DNA of 64,000 nucleotides from Salinicola endophyticus (GTDB taxonomy: Bacteria > Pseudomonadota > Gammaproteobacteria > Pseudomonadales > Halomonadaceae): positions 2,790,001 through 2,854,000 of the forward strand of contig NZ_CP159578.1 in the NCBI RefSeq assembly GCF_040536835.1, in the 5' to 3' direction. A model generated the notes under the pieces. That model ran no database searches, was not told the DNA's origin, and saw nothing but the letters and a program-made list of their open reading frames with translations. Shown here in pieces: positions 23,476 through 32,064 of the stretch (the first letter of the stretch is position 1; every line of letters begins with the position of its first letter). Both the position numbers and the translations under genes were made by a program.

Positions 23476-24776
23476 CCCATCATCGTATCGGGAAGAAACA
23501 GCACAATATCGGGAAAGACGATCAACAGCCCGATGGCCGCGATCATCACTAGCCAGAACGGCATGACCCCTTCGAAGATGTCGCGCAGCGGCACATTGGG
23601 CGCCACGGACTTGACGATGAAGACGTTCACGCCCACTGGCGGGCTGATAAGTCCCATTTCCAGTGTCAGCACCACCAGCACGCCGAACCAGATGGGATCG
23701 AACCCCAACTGGGTGATGACAGGGAAGAAGATCGGCATGGTCAGCACCAGCATCGCGAACCCTTCCAGGAAGCAGCCCAGTACCAGGTAACAGGCCAGTA
23801 TCAAGAGCAGGACGCCATACGGCCCGATATCCAGGGCCATCAGGAAATCACCCAGGGCCTGCGGAATATGGCTCAAGGCCAGAAAGGGGTTGAGCATGTG
23901 CGCGGCGATCAGGATCAGCATCACGGTCGCCGTGGTGGTGATGGAGCTTTGTGCCGCCCGCCAGAAGGAAGCCAGGGGCAGCTTGCGCATGGCGGCGCCG
24001 AACAGGATCGTCAGGGCGGCGCCCACGGCGGCGGCTTCCACGGGAGAGAAGATGCCCGAGTAAATGCCGCCGATCGTCAGCAGGATGATAAGCAGGATCG
24101 GCGTCGCGCCCAGCAGCCCCTGCTGCTTTTCTCGCCATGACGTCTTGGGACCGGAGGGCGCGAGAACCGGCTTGATGGTGGCCAGCAGCATGATCAGGAG
24201 AACAAACAGCAGACACAGCATGATGCCGGGCAACACGCCCGCCAGGAACAGGCGGCCGATTGACTGCTGCGTGAGGATGGCGTAGATCACGAAGCCGGTA
24301 GAAGGCGGAATGAGAATCCCCAGGGTCCCCCCGGCCGCCACCGACCCCGTGGACAGCTTGGCACTGTAGTTGAAACGCTCCATCTCGCTGAGCGAGACGC
24401 GTCCCATGGTGAGTGCCGATGCCACGGAGGAGCCGCAGAGCGCGGCGAAGCCGGCACACCCCACCACCGTGGCCGACGCCAGACCGCCCCGCACCGAGCC
24501 GATGAGTGCATAGGCGGCATCATAAAGCTTGCGGCTCATGCCCGCCTCGGTGGCGATGTTGCCCATCAAGATGAATAAGGGGATGACGATCAGCTCGGCG
24601 TTCGAGGCGATGGTAAAGGTTTCGCTAGCCAACAGGCTCAAGGCGGAGTTGAGGCTGTCGAGCACGGTAATCCCTCCAAAGCCCACGACGAAGATCGCGA
24701 AGGCCACAGGAATTCGCAGTACCAGAAGCGCCAACAGCGCAAGGATGCCCAGGGCACCCACCAGCTCGGTACTCAT
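23472..24776 (-). CDS. dctM: TRAP transporter large permease (DctM)
   Basis: The 434-residue inner-membrane protein has about 12 helices and DctM signatures: VGFGGITVLDSL, LIVIPLFILMGNIATEAGMSRKLYDAAY, GCAGFAALCGSSVASALTMG, GGTLGILIPPSTGFVIYAI and GLISPPVGVNVFIVKS. It forms the sodium-driven channel with DctQ. Its start overlaps the dctQ stop (ATGA). The last codons run into the type A IS end, and the TAG stop lies in its CTAG target, so the native C-terminus may have been altered by a residue or two. Confidence 0.93.
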   Translation of the reverse strand: MSTELVGALGILALLALLVLRIPVAFAIFVVGFGGITVLDSLNSALSLLASETFTIASNAELIVIPLFILMGNIATEAGMSRKLYDAAYALIGSVRGGLASATVVGCAGFAALCGSSVASALTMGRVSLSEMERFNYSAKLSTGSVAAGGTLGILIPPSTGFVIYAILTQQSIGRLFLAGVLPGIMLCLLFVLLIMLLATIKPVLAPSGPKTSWREKQQGLLGATPILLIILLTIGGIYSGIFSPVEAAAVGAALTILFGAAMRKLPLASFWRAAQSSITTTATVMLILIAAHMLNPFLALSHIPQALGDFLMALDIGPYGVLLLILACYLVLGCFLEGFAMLVLTMPIFFPVITQLGFDPIWFGVLVVLTLEMGLISPPVGVNVFIVKSVAPNVPLRDIFEGVMPFWLVMIAAIGLLIVFPDIVLFLPDTMMG

Positions 24777-25300
24777 AAGTCATCTTCCTTTTGCAAAGAC
24801 GCATGCCGGTGGGATGAAGCCAATAACGTCGAAACGATGCGTGCCAGCATGGAAAGCGCCGTCAAAAAGGCAAAAAACGCCACGATGTATTGGAACGGCG
24901 CCTTGGGAATCGCGATGATATTGGTGCTCAAGTTGAGCAACTTCGAGATTTCCGCCGCGCCGAGCATTGTATAGCCAATAGCCATGAAGATGGCACATCC
25001 CAGTACCCAGCCCACCACATCCAGCCAACGATTCATCTGCGCTGAAAACTTGTCTTCAAAGATATCCACGGCGATATTTCCGCCCTGCCGGTCACAGAGC
25101 GCCATACCACCGAACACGATGATGATCATAGTCATTTGTGACAGGTCCTGACCGCCCGGCAAGGGGTATCCGAGCAGACGCCCCGCGACATCGGCCAAGG
25201 TCACCGATACCGCGAAGATCAGGGCCAAGGTGCCGATCACGCTGGAAAGTCTTACGAATCCATCCAGCGTGCGGGCCACCCGCGTGAGAAAGTGACTCAT
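24773..25300 (-). CDS. dctQ: TRAP transporter small permease (DctQ)
   Basis: The 175-residue protein has four hydrophobic helices: LIFAVSVTLADVAGRLLGYPLPGGQDLSQM (helix 1 and loop), MIIIVFGGMALCDRQGGNIAVDIF, VVGWVLGCAIFMAIGYTMLG and YIVAFFAFLTALSMLARIV. This is the DctQ pattern. I chose ATG 25300 (MSHFLTRVAR) because the longer open frame runs back into dctP. It starts 7 bp after dctP and overlaps dctM by 4 nt, so the three genes are one unit. Confidence 0.88.
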   Translation of the reverse strand: MSHFLTRVARTLDGFVRLSSVIGTLALIFAVSVTLADVAGRLLGYPLPGGQDLSQMTMIIIVFGGMALCDRQGGNIAVDIFEDKFSAQMNRWLDVVGWVLGCAIFMAIGYTMLGAAEISKLLNLSTNIIAIPKAPFQYIVAFFAFLTALSMLARIVSTLLASSHRHASLQKEDDL

Positions 25301-25307
25301 CAAGAAC

Positions 25308-26303
25308 TCACTCCCCACGCATGGCATCAAGCACGTCATGAGTTCCACTTTCCGCCAGACGCCGCTCGCGGAAATTATCGGCAATGCGCTTGAACTCTGC
25401 GATCTCCTCCAGACTGAGCTCAATCACCTTATTATCGGAATCCTCACGAATGCTTTTCAAGGTTTCGTTGGCACGGGCATTCCATCCTTGCTCAGCGCTG
25501 CGAGAGAGTTTTTCACCACTATTATCATCGATGGCTTGCTGGAACTTGGCGGGAAGGCTGCCATATTTTTTCTGATTCATAACCAGATAAAACATGATGT
25601 GGCCTAGGGGCGCCCCCACCGAATAGACGTTGGCCACTTCATCGAGCTTGAAGTCGTTGATAGCACTGGCGCCGGTCACCAAGCCATCGATAAGGCCGGT
25701 TTGCAGCGCATTGTAAATCTCACCGGCGGGCATCTGTACGGGCGTGCCACCGTAGGCATCGATCAGCGCAGCCGTCATTTCTCCCGAGACACGAATCTTC
25801 AGTCCTTTGAGATCTTCTGGCGTGCGGATTTCTTCATCTTTCATGATGAAAATGTTCGGCTCGCTGACCCAGAGCGCCAGTGGCTTGGTGCCGGGAAACT
25901 CACTCTTCAACTGGTCTTCATAGGCATTCCAGAGCATGTCGTAGCCATGCATGTCGTCGGGAATGGCACCGGGCATTTCCACGACCATCGATTTCTTGAA
26001 TTGCGACGAAGTGTACCCCGGCAATCCCCAGACGATGTCCGCCACCCCTTGCAGCACGCGCGGATATTGTTCCATGGGGCCGGACCCCAGTTCGCCCCCC
26101 GGGTAGACCTTGATTTCCAGCTCTCCGCTCGTCTGCTGCTCGACACCCTTCTTGAATGGATAAACGACGGCACTGTTGACGACATGCGCCGGCGATACGA
26201 AGTGTGCGAGCTTCAAGATTTCAGCAGCGCTCACGCCGGTATTGGCAGCCAGCGCTATACCAGCGGCCAGGGTTAATAGGGCACGGCTTTTCAACGTCTT
26301 CAT
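25308..26303 (-). CDS. dctP: TRAP transporter substrate-binding protein (DctP)
   Basis: The 331-residue periplasmic receptor begins with a signal peptide (MKTLKSRALLTLAAGIALAA...VSAAE). The mature part has HFVSPAHVVN, LEIKVYPGGELG, LKGLKIRVSGEMTAALIDAYGGTPVQMPAGEIYNALQTGLIDG (carboxylate-binding Arg region) and DEVANVYSVGAPLG, all typical of DctP family members. The ligand is unknown. Its place between vanAB-vanR and the gal operon and next to a LysR gene suggests an aromatic carboxylate, which is inference only. Confidence 0.92.
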   Translation of the reverse strand: MKTLKSRALLTLAAGIALAANTGVSAAEILKLAHFVSPAHVVNSAVVYPFKKGVEQQTSGELEIKVYPGGELGSGPMEQYPRVLQGVADIVWGLPGYTSSQFKKSMVVEMPGAIPDDMHGYDMLWNAYEDQLKSEFPGTKPLALWVSEPNIFIMKDEEIRTPEDLKGLKIRVSGEMTAALIDAYGGTPVQMPAGEIYNALQTGLIDGLVTGASAINDFKLDEVANVYSVGAPLGHIMFYLVMNQKKYGSLPAKFQQAIDDNSGEKLSRSAEQGWNARANETLKSIREDSDNKVIELSLEEIAEFKRIADNFRERRLAESGTHDVLDAMRGE

Positions 26304-26461
26304 TCCGGCGTCTCCCGACTTTTTTTCAACTTTTGTCTTATTTTATTCTCCGTTTTCCCACCAGGACGCAAAGAAACGGAGCCTGAAAGCACCGTACCCG
26401 GCCCTCATTCACGACAACAAATTCAAATCACATGCTTGGGTATACGTTTTTGCTATCCCGG

Positions 26462-27715
26462 TCACGCCCGAGTAGACGAGGAAGGATCGGCCATGCGCTC
26501 CCCAAGCGTCAGCAAGATATCCTTGAGGACTTTCAAGGCCTGGGTCGGAGAGTCGTCGGCACGTGTGGTGATGCCGATCGGGCGGAGCGTGCCCGTCAGC
26601 TTGATGGGAAGCAGCGCCAGCTGGCCGCTCTGGACTTCGAAGAACACCTGATGGGGCGAGACCAGCGTCACGCGGTCGCTGTCGAGCAGCAGGGTGCGAA
26701 TCGTACTGAGATTGCCGGACTCCACCACGACCGAAGGCGGCTGCAGGCCGGCACTGCGAAACTCCTGCTCGAAACTCACGCGCGCCGGCGTGCCCTGCCG
26801 GGGGGCGATCCATTGCGCATCGAGCAGATCGCTCAATTGCAGCGCGGCGTGCTTCATCAGGGGATGACCGTGGCGTGCCGCGACGGCGAGGCGGTCATGG
26901 AAGAGACGTTGCTGATGCGTGTCCTCGCTGGTACCCGCCTGACGCAGCGCACCGATGAGGATATCGATCTCGCCATGACGCAGCGACTCGAACAGGGCGT
27001 CGTAGGTGCCCTCGATGATGGTCACGTTCAGGCCCGGCAATTCACGCAACAAGGCATCCACGGCATGCGGCACCAGTAGCGAGCTGGAAAGCGGCAAGGT
27101 ACCGATCACCACGCGCCCCCGCACCTCGCCCTGCCAGGCGGAGAGGTCATCGCTGACCAGGTACAGCTCGCGCAGGGCCATCTTGGCATGACGAATCAGC
27201 ACCGCACCGCCATCGGTGGCCAGCATGCCGCGTTGCGTGCGCAGGAACAACGCGATGCCCAGCAGGCGTTCCAGATCACGCAGATTGCCGCTGACCGCCG
27301 GCTGGGTCAGGCCCAGCCGCCTGGCCGCCAGGGGTTCGTTATGCAGATCGGCGACGGCTACCAGCACCGTCAATTGACGATGCGACAAGCGTTGCGGGAG
27401 GCGCTCGAAATTGCCCTCGGGGTGCAGACGTGCCAGCACGGTCTCGGCCTCGGTCAATTGCTGCAAGGCACGCCGGAAGCGATGCAGGACTATCTTCCCC
27501 GCCGTGGTGCATAACATGCCGCTGCGATGGCGCTCGAACAGTGCCAGGCCGAGCTCCTTTTCCAGGTCACGCACCGCCCGTGTCACAGCGGGTTGCGACA
27601 GGTGCAATGCCTCGGCCGCCCGCATCACGCTGCCCGCCTCGGCCACGGCGATGACCGCACGCAAGCGCCGCATGTTGGGTGCGTAATCGAATGCCTCGCG
27701 ATGCAGCTCGGTCAT
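26462..27715 (-). CDS. LysR-type regulator with two tandem HTH domains
   Basis: The 417-residue protein is about 110 residues longer than a normal LysR regulator because the N-terminal winged helix occurs twice. The first is at about 15-75 (MRRLRAVIAVAEAGSVMRAAEALHLSQPAVTRAVRDLE) and the second at about 110-170 (HRQLTVLVAVADLHNEPLAARRLGLTQPAVSGNLRDLE). A single LysR effector domain follows (about 200-410, GRVVIGTLPLSSSLLVPHAV, DRVTLVSPHQVFFE). ATG 27715 has GAAAGGG upstream. It diverges from galB across 204 bp and probably controls the gal operon and perhaps the TRAP genes, as GalR/LigR-type regulators do. Confidence 0.9.
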   Translation of the reverse strand: MTELHREAFDYAPNMRRLRAVIAVAEAGSVMRAAEALHLSQPAVTRAVRDLEKELGLALFERHRSGMLCTTAGKIVLHRFRRALQQLTEAETVLARLHPEGNFERLPQRLSHRQLTVLVAVADLHNEPLAARRLGLTQPAVSGNLRDLERLLGIALFLRTQRGMLATDGGAVLIRHAKMALRELYLVSDDLSAWQGEVRGRVVIGTLPLSSSLLVPHAVDALLRELPGLNVTIIEGTYDALFESLRHGEIDILIGALRQAGTSEDTHQQRLFHDRLAVAARHGHPLMKHAALQLSDLLDAQWIAPRQGTPARVSFEQEFRSAGLQPPSVVVESGNLSTIRTLLLDSDRVTLVSPHQVFFEVQSGQLALLPIKLTGTLRPIGITTRADDSPTQALKVLKDILLTLGERMADPSSSTRA

Positions 27716-27919
27716 GGCTGACCCTTTCGACATGAATCTGCGTCCAGCATGCCGCATGGGGGCGCCGCACGATATGCCATAAAGGGAGCATGGCCATCCG
27801 CATCGTGGCGGGGATCGGCGCATAAGCAAAACGCATATTGACGCCAACGAAAAACATTATTCGCGTTTCAGGCAAGCTGACAGGATGAAACCATCGTCTT
27901 CAACGGTAGGTTATCGCTC

Positions 27920-28660
27920 ATGACTGTCGCGTCTTCTTCTCCCGCTGGCCTGGTGGTCAGCGCACACTCGGCGGATTTCGTATGGCGGGCCGGTGGTGCC
28001 ATCGCCCTGCACGCCCGGCAGGGCTATGCCATGCATATCGTCTGCCTGTCGTTCGGCGAACGGGGCGAATCCGCCAAGCTGTGGCGCCAGGGAAACATGA
28101 GCGAGGAAAAGGTCAAGGCGGCCCGCCGCGAGGAAGCCGAAGCGGCCGCCGCGGCCGTGGGGGCCAGCGTCGAGTTCTTCGATATCGGCGACTACCCCAT
28201 GCGCGCCGACAAGGAAACGCTGTTCCGGCTCGTCGAGGTCTATCGCCGCGTGCAGCCCGAGTTCGTGCTCACGCATTCGCTCAAGGATCCCTACAACTAC
28301 GATCACCCGCTCGCCACCGACCTCGCCCAGGAAGCCCGCATCATCGCCCAGGCGGAAGGCCACAATCCCGGCGAGACCATCGTCGGCGCCCCGCCCGTCT
28401 ACTGCTTCGAGCCGCACCAGCCGGAGCAATGCCAGTGGCGCCCCGACGTGCTGCTCGACATCACCGAGGTGTGGGACGACAAGTACCGCGCGATTCAGTG
28501 CATGGCCGGCCAGGAACACCTTTGGGAATACTATACCCGCGTCGCCCTGCAGCGTGGCGTGCAGGCCAAGCGCAACATCGGCATCACCGCGAACAAGAAC
28601 ATCCAGTATGCCGAGGGCTATCAAAGCATCTTTCCTCGCGTCACGGAGAATCTGGCATGA
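27920..28660 (+). CDS. galB: 4-oxalomesaconate hydratase (GalB, PIG-L fold)
   Basis: The 246-residue zinc-type PIG-L/LmbE-fold protein carries [80 protein letters not shown] and [20 protein letters not shown]. These match Pseudomonas putida GalB, which hydrates 4-oxalomesaconate to 4-carboxy-4-hydroxy-2-oxoadipate in gallate breakdown. It is the first gene of a six-to-seven gene plus-strand operon, and its stop overlaps the galC start (ATGA). Confidence 0.94.
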   Translation: MTVASSSPAGLVVSAHSADFVWRAGGAIALHARQGYAMHIVCLSFGERGESAKLWRQGNMSEEKVKAARREEAEAAAAAVGASVEFFDIGDYPMRADKETLFRLVEVYRRVQPEFVLTHSLKDPYNYDHPLATDLAQEARIIAQAEGHNPGETIVGAPPVYCFEPHQPEQCQWRPDVLLDITEVWDDKYRAIQCMAGQEHLWEYYTRVALQRGVQAKRNIGITANKNIQYAEGYQSIFPRVTENLA

Positions 28661-29391
28661 CGACCTCACTGGAAACGCCCGGTATCGTCGTACGCGACAT
28701 TCCCCGGGCCAAGCACGAACACATCGATGCCCTCGGCGAAGAGGGCGTCGCCACCGTGCATGAAGCCCAGGGCCGCAAGGGACTGCTCGACCCCGCGATC
28801 CGCCCCATTCAGCAGGATCGCGGCATCAGCGGCTCGGCGGTGACCGTGCTGGTCTCGCCCGGCGACAACTGGATGTTCCATGTCGCCGTGGAGCAGTGCC
28901 AGCCCGGCGACATCCTCGTGGTAGCCACGCGCTCGCCCTGTGTCGACGGCTATTTCGGCGACCTGCTGGCCACCTCGCTGCAGGCCCGCGGCGTGCGCGG
29001 CCTGGTCCTCGACGGCGGCGTGCGCGACACTCGCATCCTGCGTGAAATGGGCTTCGCCGTCTGGTCGCGCGCCGTGCATGCCCAGGGCACCGTCAAGGAG
29101 ACCCTGGGCTCGGTGAACATTCCCGTCGTCTGCGCCGGCCAGTGGGTCAACCCCGGCGATATCGTCGTCGCCGACGACGACGGCGTGGTCGTGGTGCGTC
29201 GCGACGAGGCCGACGGCGTGGTCGCCGCCAGCCGCAAGCGCGCCGCCGCCGAGGAAGACAAGCGCGTGCGCCTGGCCAATGGCGAACTGGGCCTCGACAT
29301 CTACGACATGCGCCAGCGACTGGCCGACAAGGGCCTGACCTATTACGACGACCCGCAGGCGCTGGCACGTGCCATGGAGTCCTCGTCATGA
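28657..29391 (+). CDS. galC: 4-carboxy-4-hydroxy-2-oxoadipate aldolase (GalC/LigK/ProA)
   Basis: The 244-residue RraA/HMG-CHA aldolase-fold enzyme has [85 protein letters not shown] and the ADDDGVVVV strand. The GGVRD motif binds the pyruvyl group and metal. It cleaves CHA to pyruvate and oxaloacetate, the last step of both the gallate and protocatechuate 4,5-cleavage routes. GGAGA precedes the ATG, and both ends overlap neighbours by 4 nt. Confidence 0.95.
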   Translation: MTTSLETPGIVVRDIPRAKHEHIDALGEEGVATVHEAQGRKGLLDPAIRPIQQDRGISGSAVTVLVSPGDNWMFHVAVEQCQPGDILVVATRSPCVDGYFGDLLATSLQARGVRGLVLDGGVRDTRILREMGFAVWSRAVHAQGTVKETLGSVNIPVVCAGQWVNPGDIVVADDDGVVVVRRDEADGVVAASRKRAAAEEDKRVRLANGELGLDIYDMRQRLADKGLTYYDDPQALARAMESSS

Positions 29392-30500
29392 GCCAGACGC
29401 GCATCCCGTGTCTGCAGATGCGCGGCGGCACCTCGAAGGGGCTGTACTTCCTCGCCGAGGACCTCCCCCGCGACACCGACCGGCGCGATGCGGTATTGCT
29501 CGCCGCAATGGGCTCGCCCGATGCGCGTCAGATCGACGGCCTGGGCGGGGCGACCTCGCTGACCAGCAAGGTCGCAATCGTCGATCGTCCGACCCGGGAC
29601 GACGTGGATGTGGATTATCTTTTCGCCCAGGTCGTCGTCGACGCCCCGCGCGTCGACTATGGCCAGAACTGCGGCAACATTCTCGCCGGTGTCGGCCCCT
29701 TCACCATCGAGCGCGGCTGGGTGACGGCATACGACGGCACGACGCCGGTACGCGTGCACATGGTCAACACCGGCCAAGTGGCGATCATCCATGTCCCGAC
29801 GCCCGGCGGTAACGTCGCCTACGCCGGCAATGCCCAGATTTCCGGCGTGCCGGGCAGCGCAGCCCCCTTGATCGTCGAATTCCAGGATACCGCCGGCTCG
29901 AGCTGTGGCGCCCTGCTGCCCACCGGCCACTCGCGCGACACTGTCGAGGGCATCGACGTGACCTGTCTCGATAACGGCATGCCGGTGGTCCTGTTACGCG
30001 CCCAAGATCTTGGCGTCAGCGGCCACGAAAGCTGTGCCGACCTGGAAGCTAACACCGCACTGCGAGAACGCCTCGAACGCATCCGCCTGGAGGCGGGATC
30101 GCGCATGAACTTGGGCGACGTCAGCGAGCGCACCGTGCCCAAGATGACCCTCATCGCCGCGCCTCGACATGGAGGCAACCTCGCCACGCGATCGTTCATT
30201 CCGCATCGCTGCCACGAGGCCATCGGCGTGCTCGGTGCGGTCAGCGTGGCCAGTGGCTGCCTGGTCCCGGGCACCGTGGCCGAGGGGCTGGCGGTGCTGA
30301 ACGAGGGAGCGACACAGCGCCTGTCGATCGAGCACCCGACCGGCGAGTTCACCGTCGAGCTGACCCGTGACGCGGACGGCGAGATCGTCCGCGCGGGACT
30401 GCTGCGCACCGCCCGACTGCTCTTCGAAGGCCACTTGCATGTGCCGCGTGCCGTCTGGAATGGCGACACCGCGGCCCACTCCCACGGAGCCGCTTCATGA
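29388..30500 (+). CDS. galD: 4-oxalomesaconate tautomerase (GalD, PrpF family)
   Basis: The 370-residue PrpF-type isomerase begins [24 protein letters not shown] and has [40 protein letters not shown] and a second half [26 protein letters not shown]. The Cys in YGQNCGN is the expected catalytic base. GalD interconverts the oxalomesaconate tautomers so that GalB can act. Start ATG 29388 overlaps the galC stop (ATGA), and its own stop overlaps the hydrolase start in the same way. Confidence 0.95.
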   Translation: MSQTRIPCLQMRGGTSKGLYFLAEDLPRDTDRRDAVLLAAMGSPDARQIDGLGGATSLTSKVAIVDRPTRDDVDVDYLFAQVVVDAPRVDYGQNCGNILAGVGPFTIERGWVTAYDGTTPVRVHMVNTGQVAIIHVPTPGGNVAYAGNAQISGVPGSAAPLIVEFQDTAGSSCGALLPTGHSRDTVEGIDVTCLDNGMPVVLLRAQDLGVSGHESCADLEANTALRERLERIRLEAGSRMNLGDVSERTVPKMTLIAAPRHGGNLATRSFIPHRCHEAIGVLGAVSVASGCLVPGTVAEGLAVLNEGATQRLSIEHPTGEFTVELTRDADGEIVRAGLLRTARLLFEGHLHVPRAVWNGDTAAHSHGAAS

Positions 30501-31210
30501 CATCCGTCCCGCTATTGCCGTTGCCGGGCCTGCTGTGCGACGCCGCCGTCTGGGCCCATGTGCGCGAACATCTCGTCGCCCCCACGCTGCCCACGCCCGA
30601 CTACGGCATGGCCGATTCCATCGGTGCCATGGCCGACATTGCCTTGCAAGACGCGCCCGAGCGATTCATCGCGGTGGGCCATTCCATGGGCGGCCGCGTC
30701 GCCCTCGAGATCCAGCGTCGCGCACCGCAGCGTCTCGCGGGCCTGGCGCTGCTGGATACCGGCTTCCGCGGTCGGGCGGCGGGAGAAGCGGGCCAGCGCG
30801 AACGCGAAAACCGTCACGCGCTGCTGGCCAAGGCCCGCCAGGACGGGATGCGCGCGATGGGCGGCACCTGGCTGCAAGGCATGGTGCACCCCGAACGCCT
30901 CGACGACGAAACACTCGTCGAGGCGATTCTGGCGATGATCGAGCGCAAGGATCCCGACACCTTCGCCGCCCAGATCGACGCTCTGCTGGCCCGTCCGGAC
31001 GCCACCGAGCAACTGTCCGGCATCGCCTGCCCGACCCTGCTGCTGTGCGGACGCCAAGATGCCTGGAGTCCGCTGGAACGCCACGAGGAAATGGCAGGGC
31101 TCATTCCCGGCAGCCGTCTCGAGGTCATCGAGGAGGCCGGCCACATGAGTCCCATGGAGCGCCCCGCCGCTGTCGCCCGGGCGCTCGACCACTGGAGAAA
31201 CCACGCATGA
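30497..31210 (+). CDS. Alpha/beta hydrolase in the gal operon
   Basis: The 237-residue alpha/beta-hydrolase has the nucleophile elbow FIAVGHSMGGRVALEI (Ser about residue 61), a late Asp in LLLCGRQDAWSPLERHEEM and the catalytic His in VIEEAGHMSPMERP. The oxyanion-loop HGxP is PLPGLLCDAAVW. It may hydrolyse an aromatic ester or lactone upstream of ring cleavage. No ligI (pyrone dicarboxylate hydrolase) is present in the window, so a lactonase role is conceivable but unproved. It is coupled at both ends by ATGA overlaps. Confidence 0.85.
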   Translation: MTSVPLLPLPGLLCDAAVWAHVREHLVAPTLPTPDYGMADSIGAMADIALQDAPERFIAVGHSMGGRVALEIQRRAPQRLAGLALLDTGFRGRAAGEAGQRERENRHALLAKARQDGMRAMGGTWLQGMVHPERLDDETLVEAILAMIERKDPDTFAAQIDALLARPDATEQLSGIACPTLLLCGRQDAWSPLERHEEMAGLIPGSRLEVIEEAGHMSPMERPAAVARALDHWRNHA

Positions 31211-31662
31211 TCGCCTTGTCCCACGCATCCCGAGCGGCCATCGAGCAGGCCTGCACCCGTCTGGTCCTCAATGCCGCTGCCGCCACCGACCGTCAGGACT
31301 ATGCCGGGCTCGTGGCGCTTTTCACGCCGGACGGCCAGCTGTTTCGGCCCACCGCTCCCGAGGAACCGCTCGCCGGGCGCGACGCGATCCTGGCAAGCTA
31401 TCGGGCACGCCCTGCACAGCGCATCACGCGACATTTCTGCAGCAATATCCGTGTTCAGGTGGAAAGCCCCGAGCGCGCGCGGGTCACCACCTACGTGCAA
31501 GTCTTCGCCGCCGATACCCAGCACGCGCCGGACGGTCACTTCGGCTGGCCGTTGGCGGGGCGCACCATGATCGGTGAATTCGACGATCTGTGCGTCCTCG
31601 ATCAGGGCGCCTGGCGCTTTGCCGAGCGCCACGCACGTTTCGTCATGCATCGCGATGGCTGA
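31207..31662 (+). CDS. SnoaL/NTF2-like small protein
   Basis: The 151-residue protein is of the nuclear-transport-factor-2 cone fold: CTRLVLNAAAATDRQDYAGLVALFTPDGQLF, a central PLAGRDAILASYRARP and a C-terminal strand set ending GAWRFAERHARFVMH. Such proteins act as small hydratases, isomerases or accessory subunits; the same fold is the beta subunit of ring-hydroxylating dioxygenases. No catalytic residues can be fixed. It overlaps the hydrolase gene by ATGA and is followed 45 bp later by the ligA homologue with its own ribosome site (AAAAGGAAAA). Confidence 0.8.
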   Translation: MIALSHASRAAIEQACTRLVLNAAAATDRQDYAGLVALFTPDGQLFRPTAPEEPLAGRDAILASYRARPAQRITRHFCSNIRVQVESPERARVTTYVQVFAADTQHAPDGHFGWPLAGRTMIGEFDDLCVLDQGAWRFAERHARFVMHRDG

Positions 31663-31707
31663 CGCCATGCGTCACGTCACCACACAATAGAAAAGGAAAA
31701 ACACGCC

Positions 31708-32064
31708 ATGTCGGATGCACAAGAGCGCTGGGGCATTCCCGGCACCTATGTCTTCGACCTTGCGCTCTCGCGACAAGGCTATGCCATCAACAAGATGTGC
31801 AATTCGCTCAAATTCGACGAGAACCGCGAGGCCTTCAAGGCCGACGAAGAAGCCTATATGGAACGCTACGGCTTGTCGGAAGAACAGAAACAGGCCATTC
31901 GCCAGCGTGACTGGCTGCGTCTGACCCAGCTCGGCGGCAACCTGTTCTTCTTCCTCAAGCTTGGCGCCACTCTGGGCTACGGGCTTTACACCATCGGCGC
32001 ACAGATGCGTGGCGAGAGCTACGAGCAGTTCATGTCCACCCGCAACGTGCCAGGAGCAACCTAA
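31708..32064 (+). CDS. ligA: Class III extradiol dioxygenase small subunit (LigA/PmdA-like)
   Basis: The 118-residue all-helical subunit matches protocatechuate 4,5-dioxygenase alpha: GTYVFDLALSRQGYAINKMCNSLKFDENREAFKADEEAYMERYGLSEEQKQAIRQRDW, LTQLGGNLFFFLKLGATLGYGLYTIGAQMRG and the C-terminal STRNVPGA. LigA caps the active site of LigB. The stop and the ligB start share a base (TAATG), as expected for equal subunit synthesis. The partner could be a protocatechuate or a gallate enzyme. Confidence 0.92.
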   Translation: MSDAQERWGIPGTYVFDLALSRQGYAINKMCNSLKFDENREAFKADEEAYMERYGLSEEQKQAIRQRDWLRLTQLGGNLFFFLKLGATLGYGLYTIGAQMRGESYEQFMSTRNVPGAT

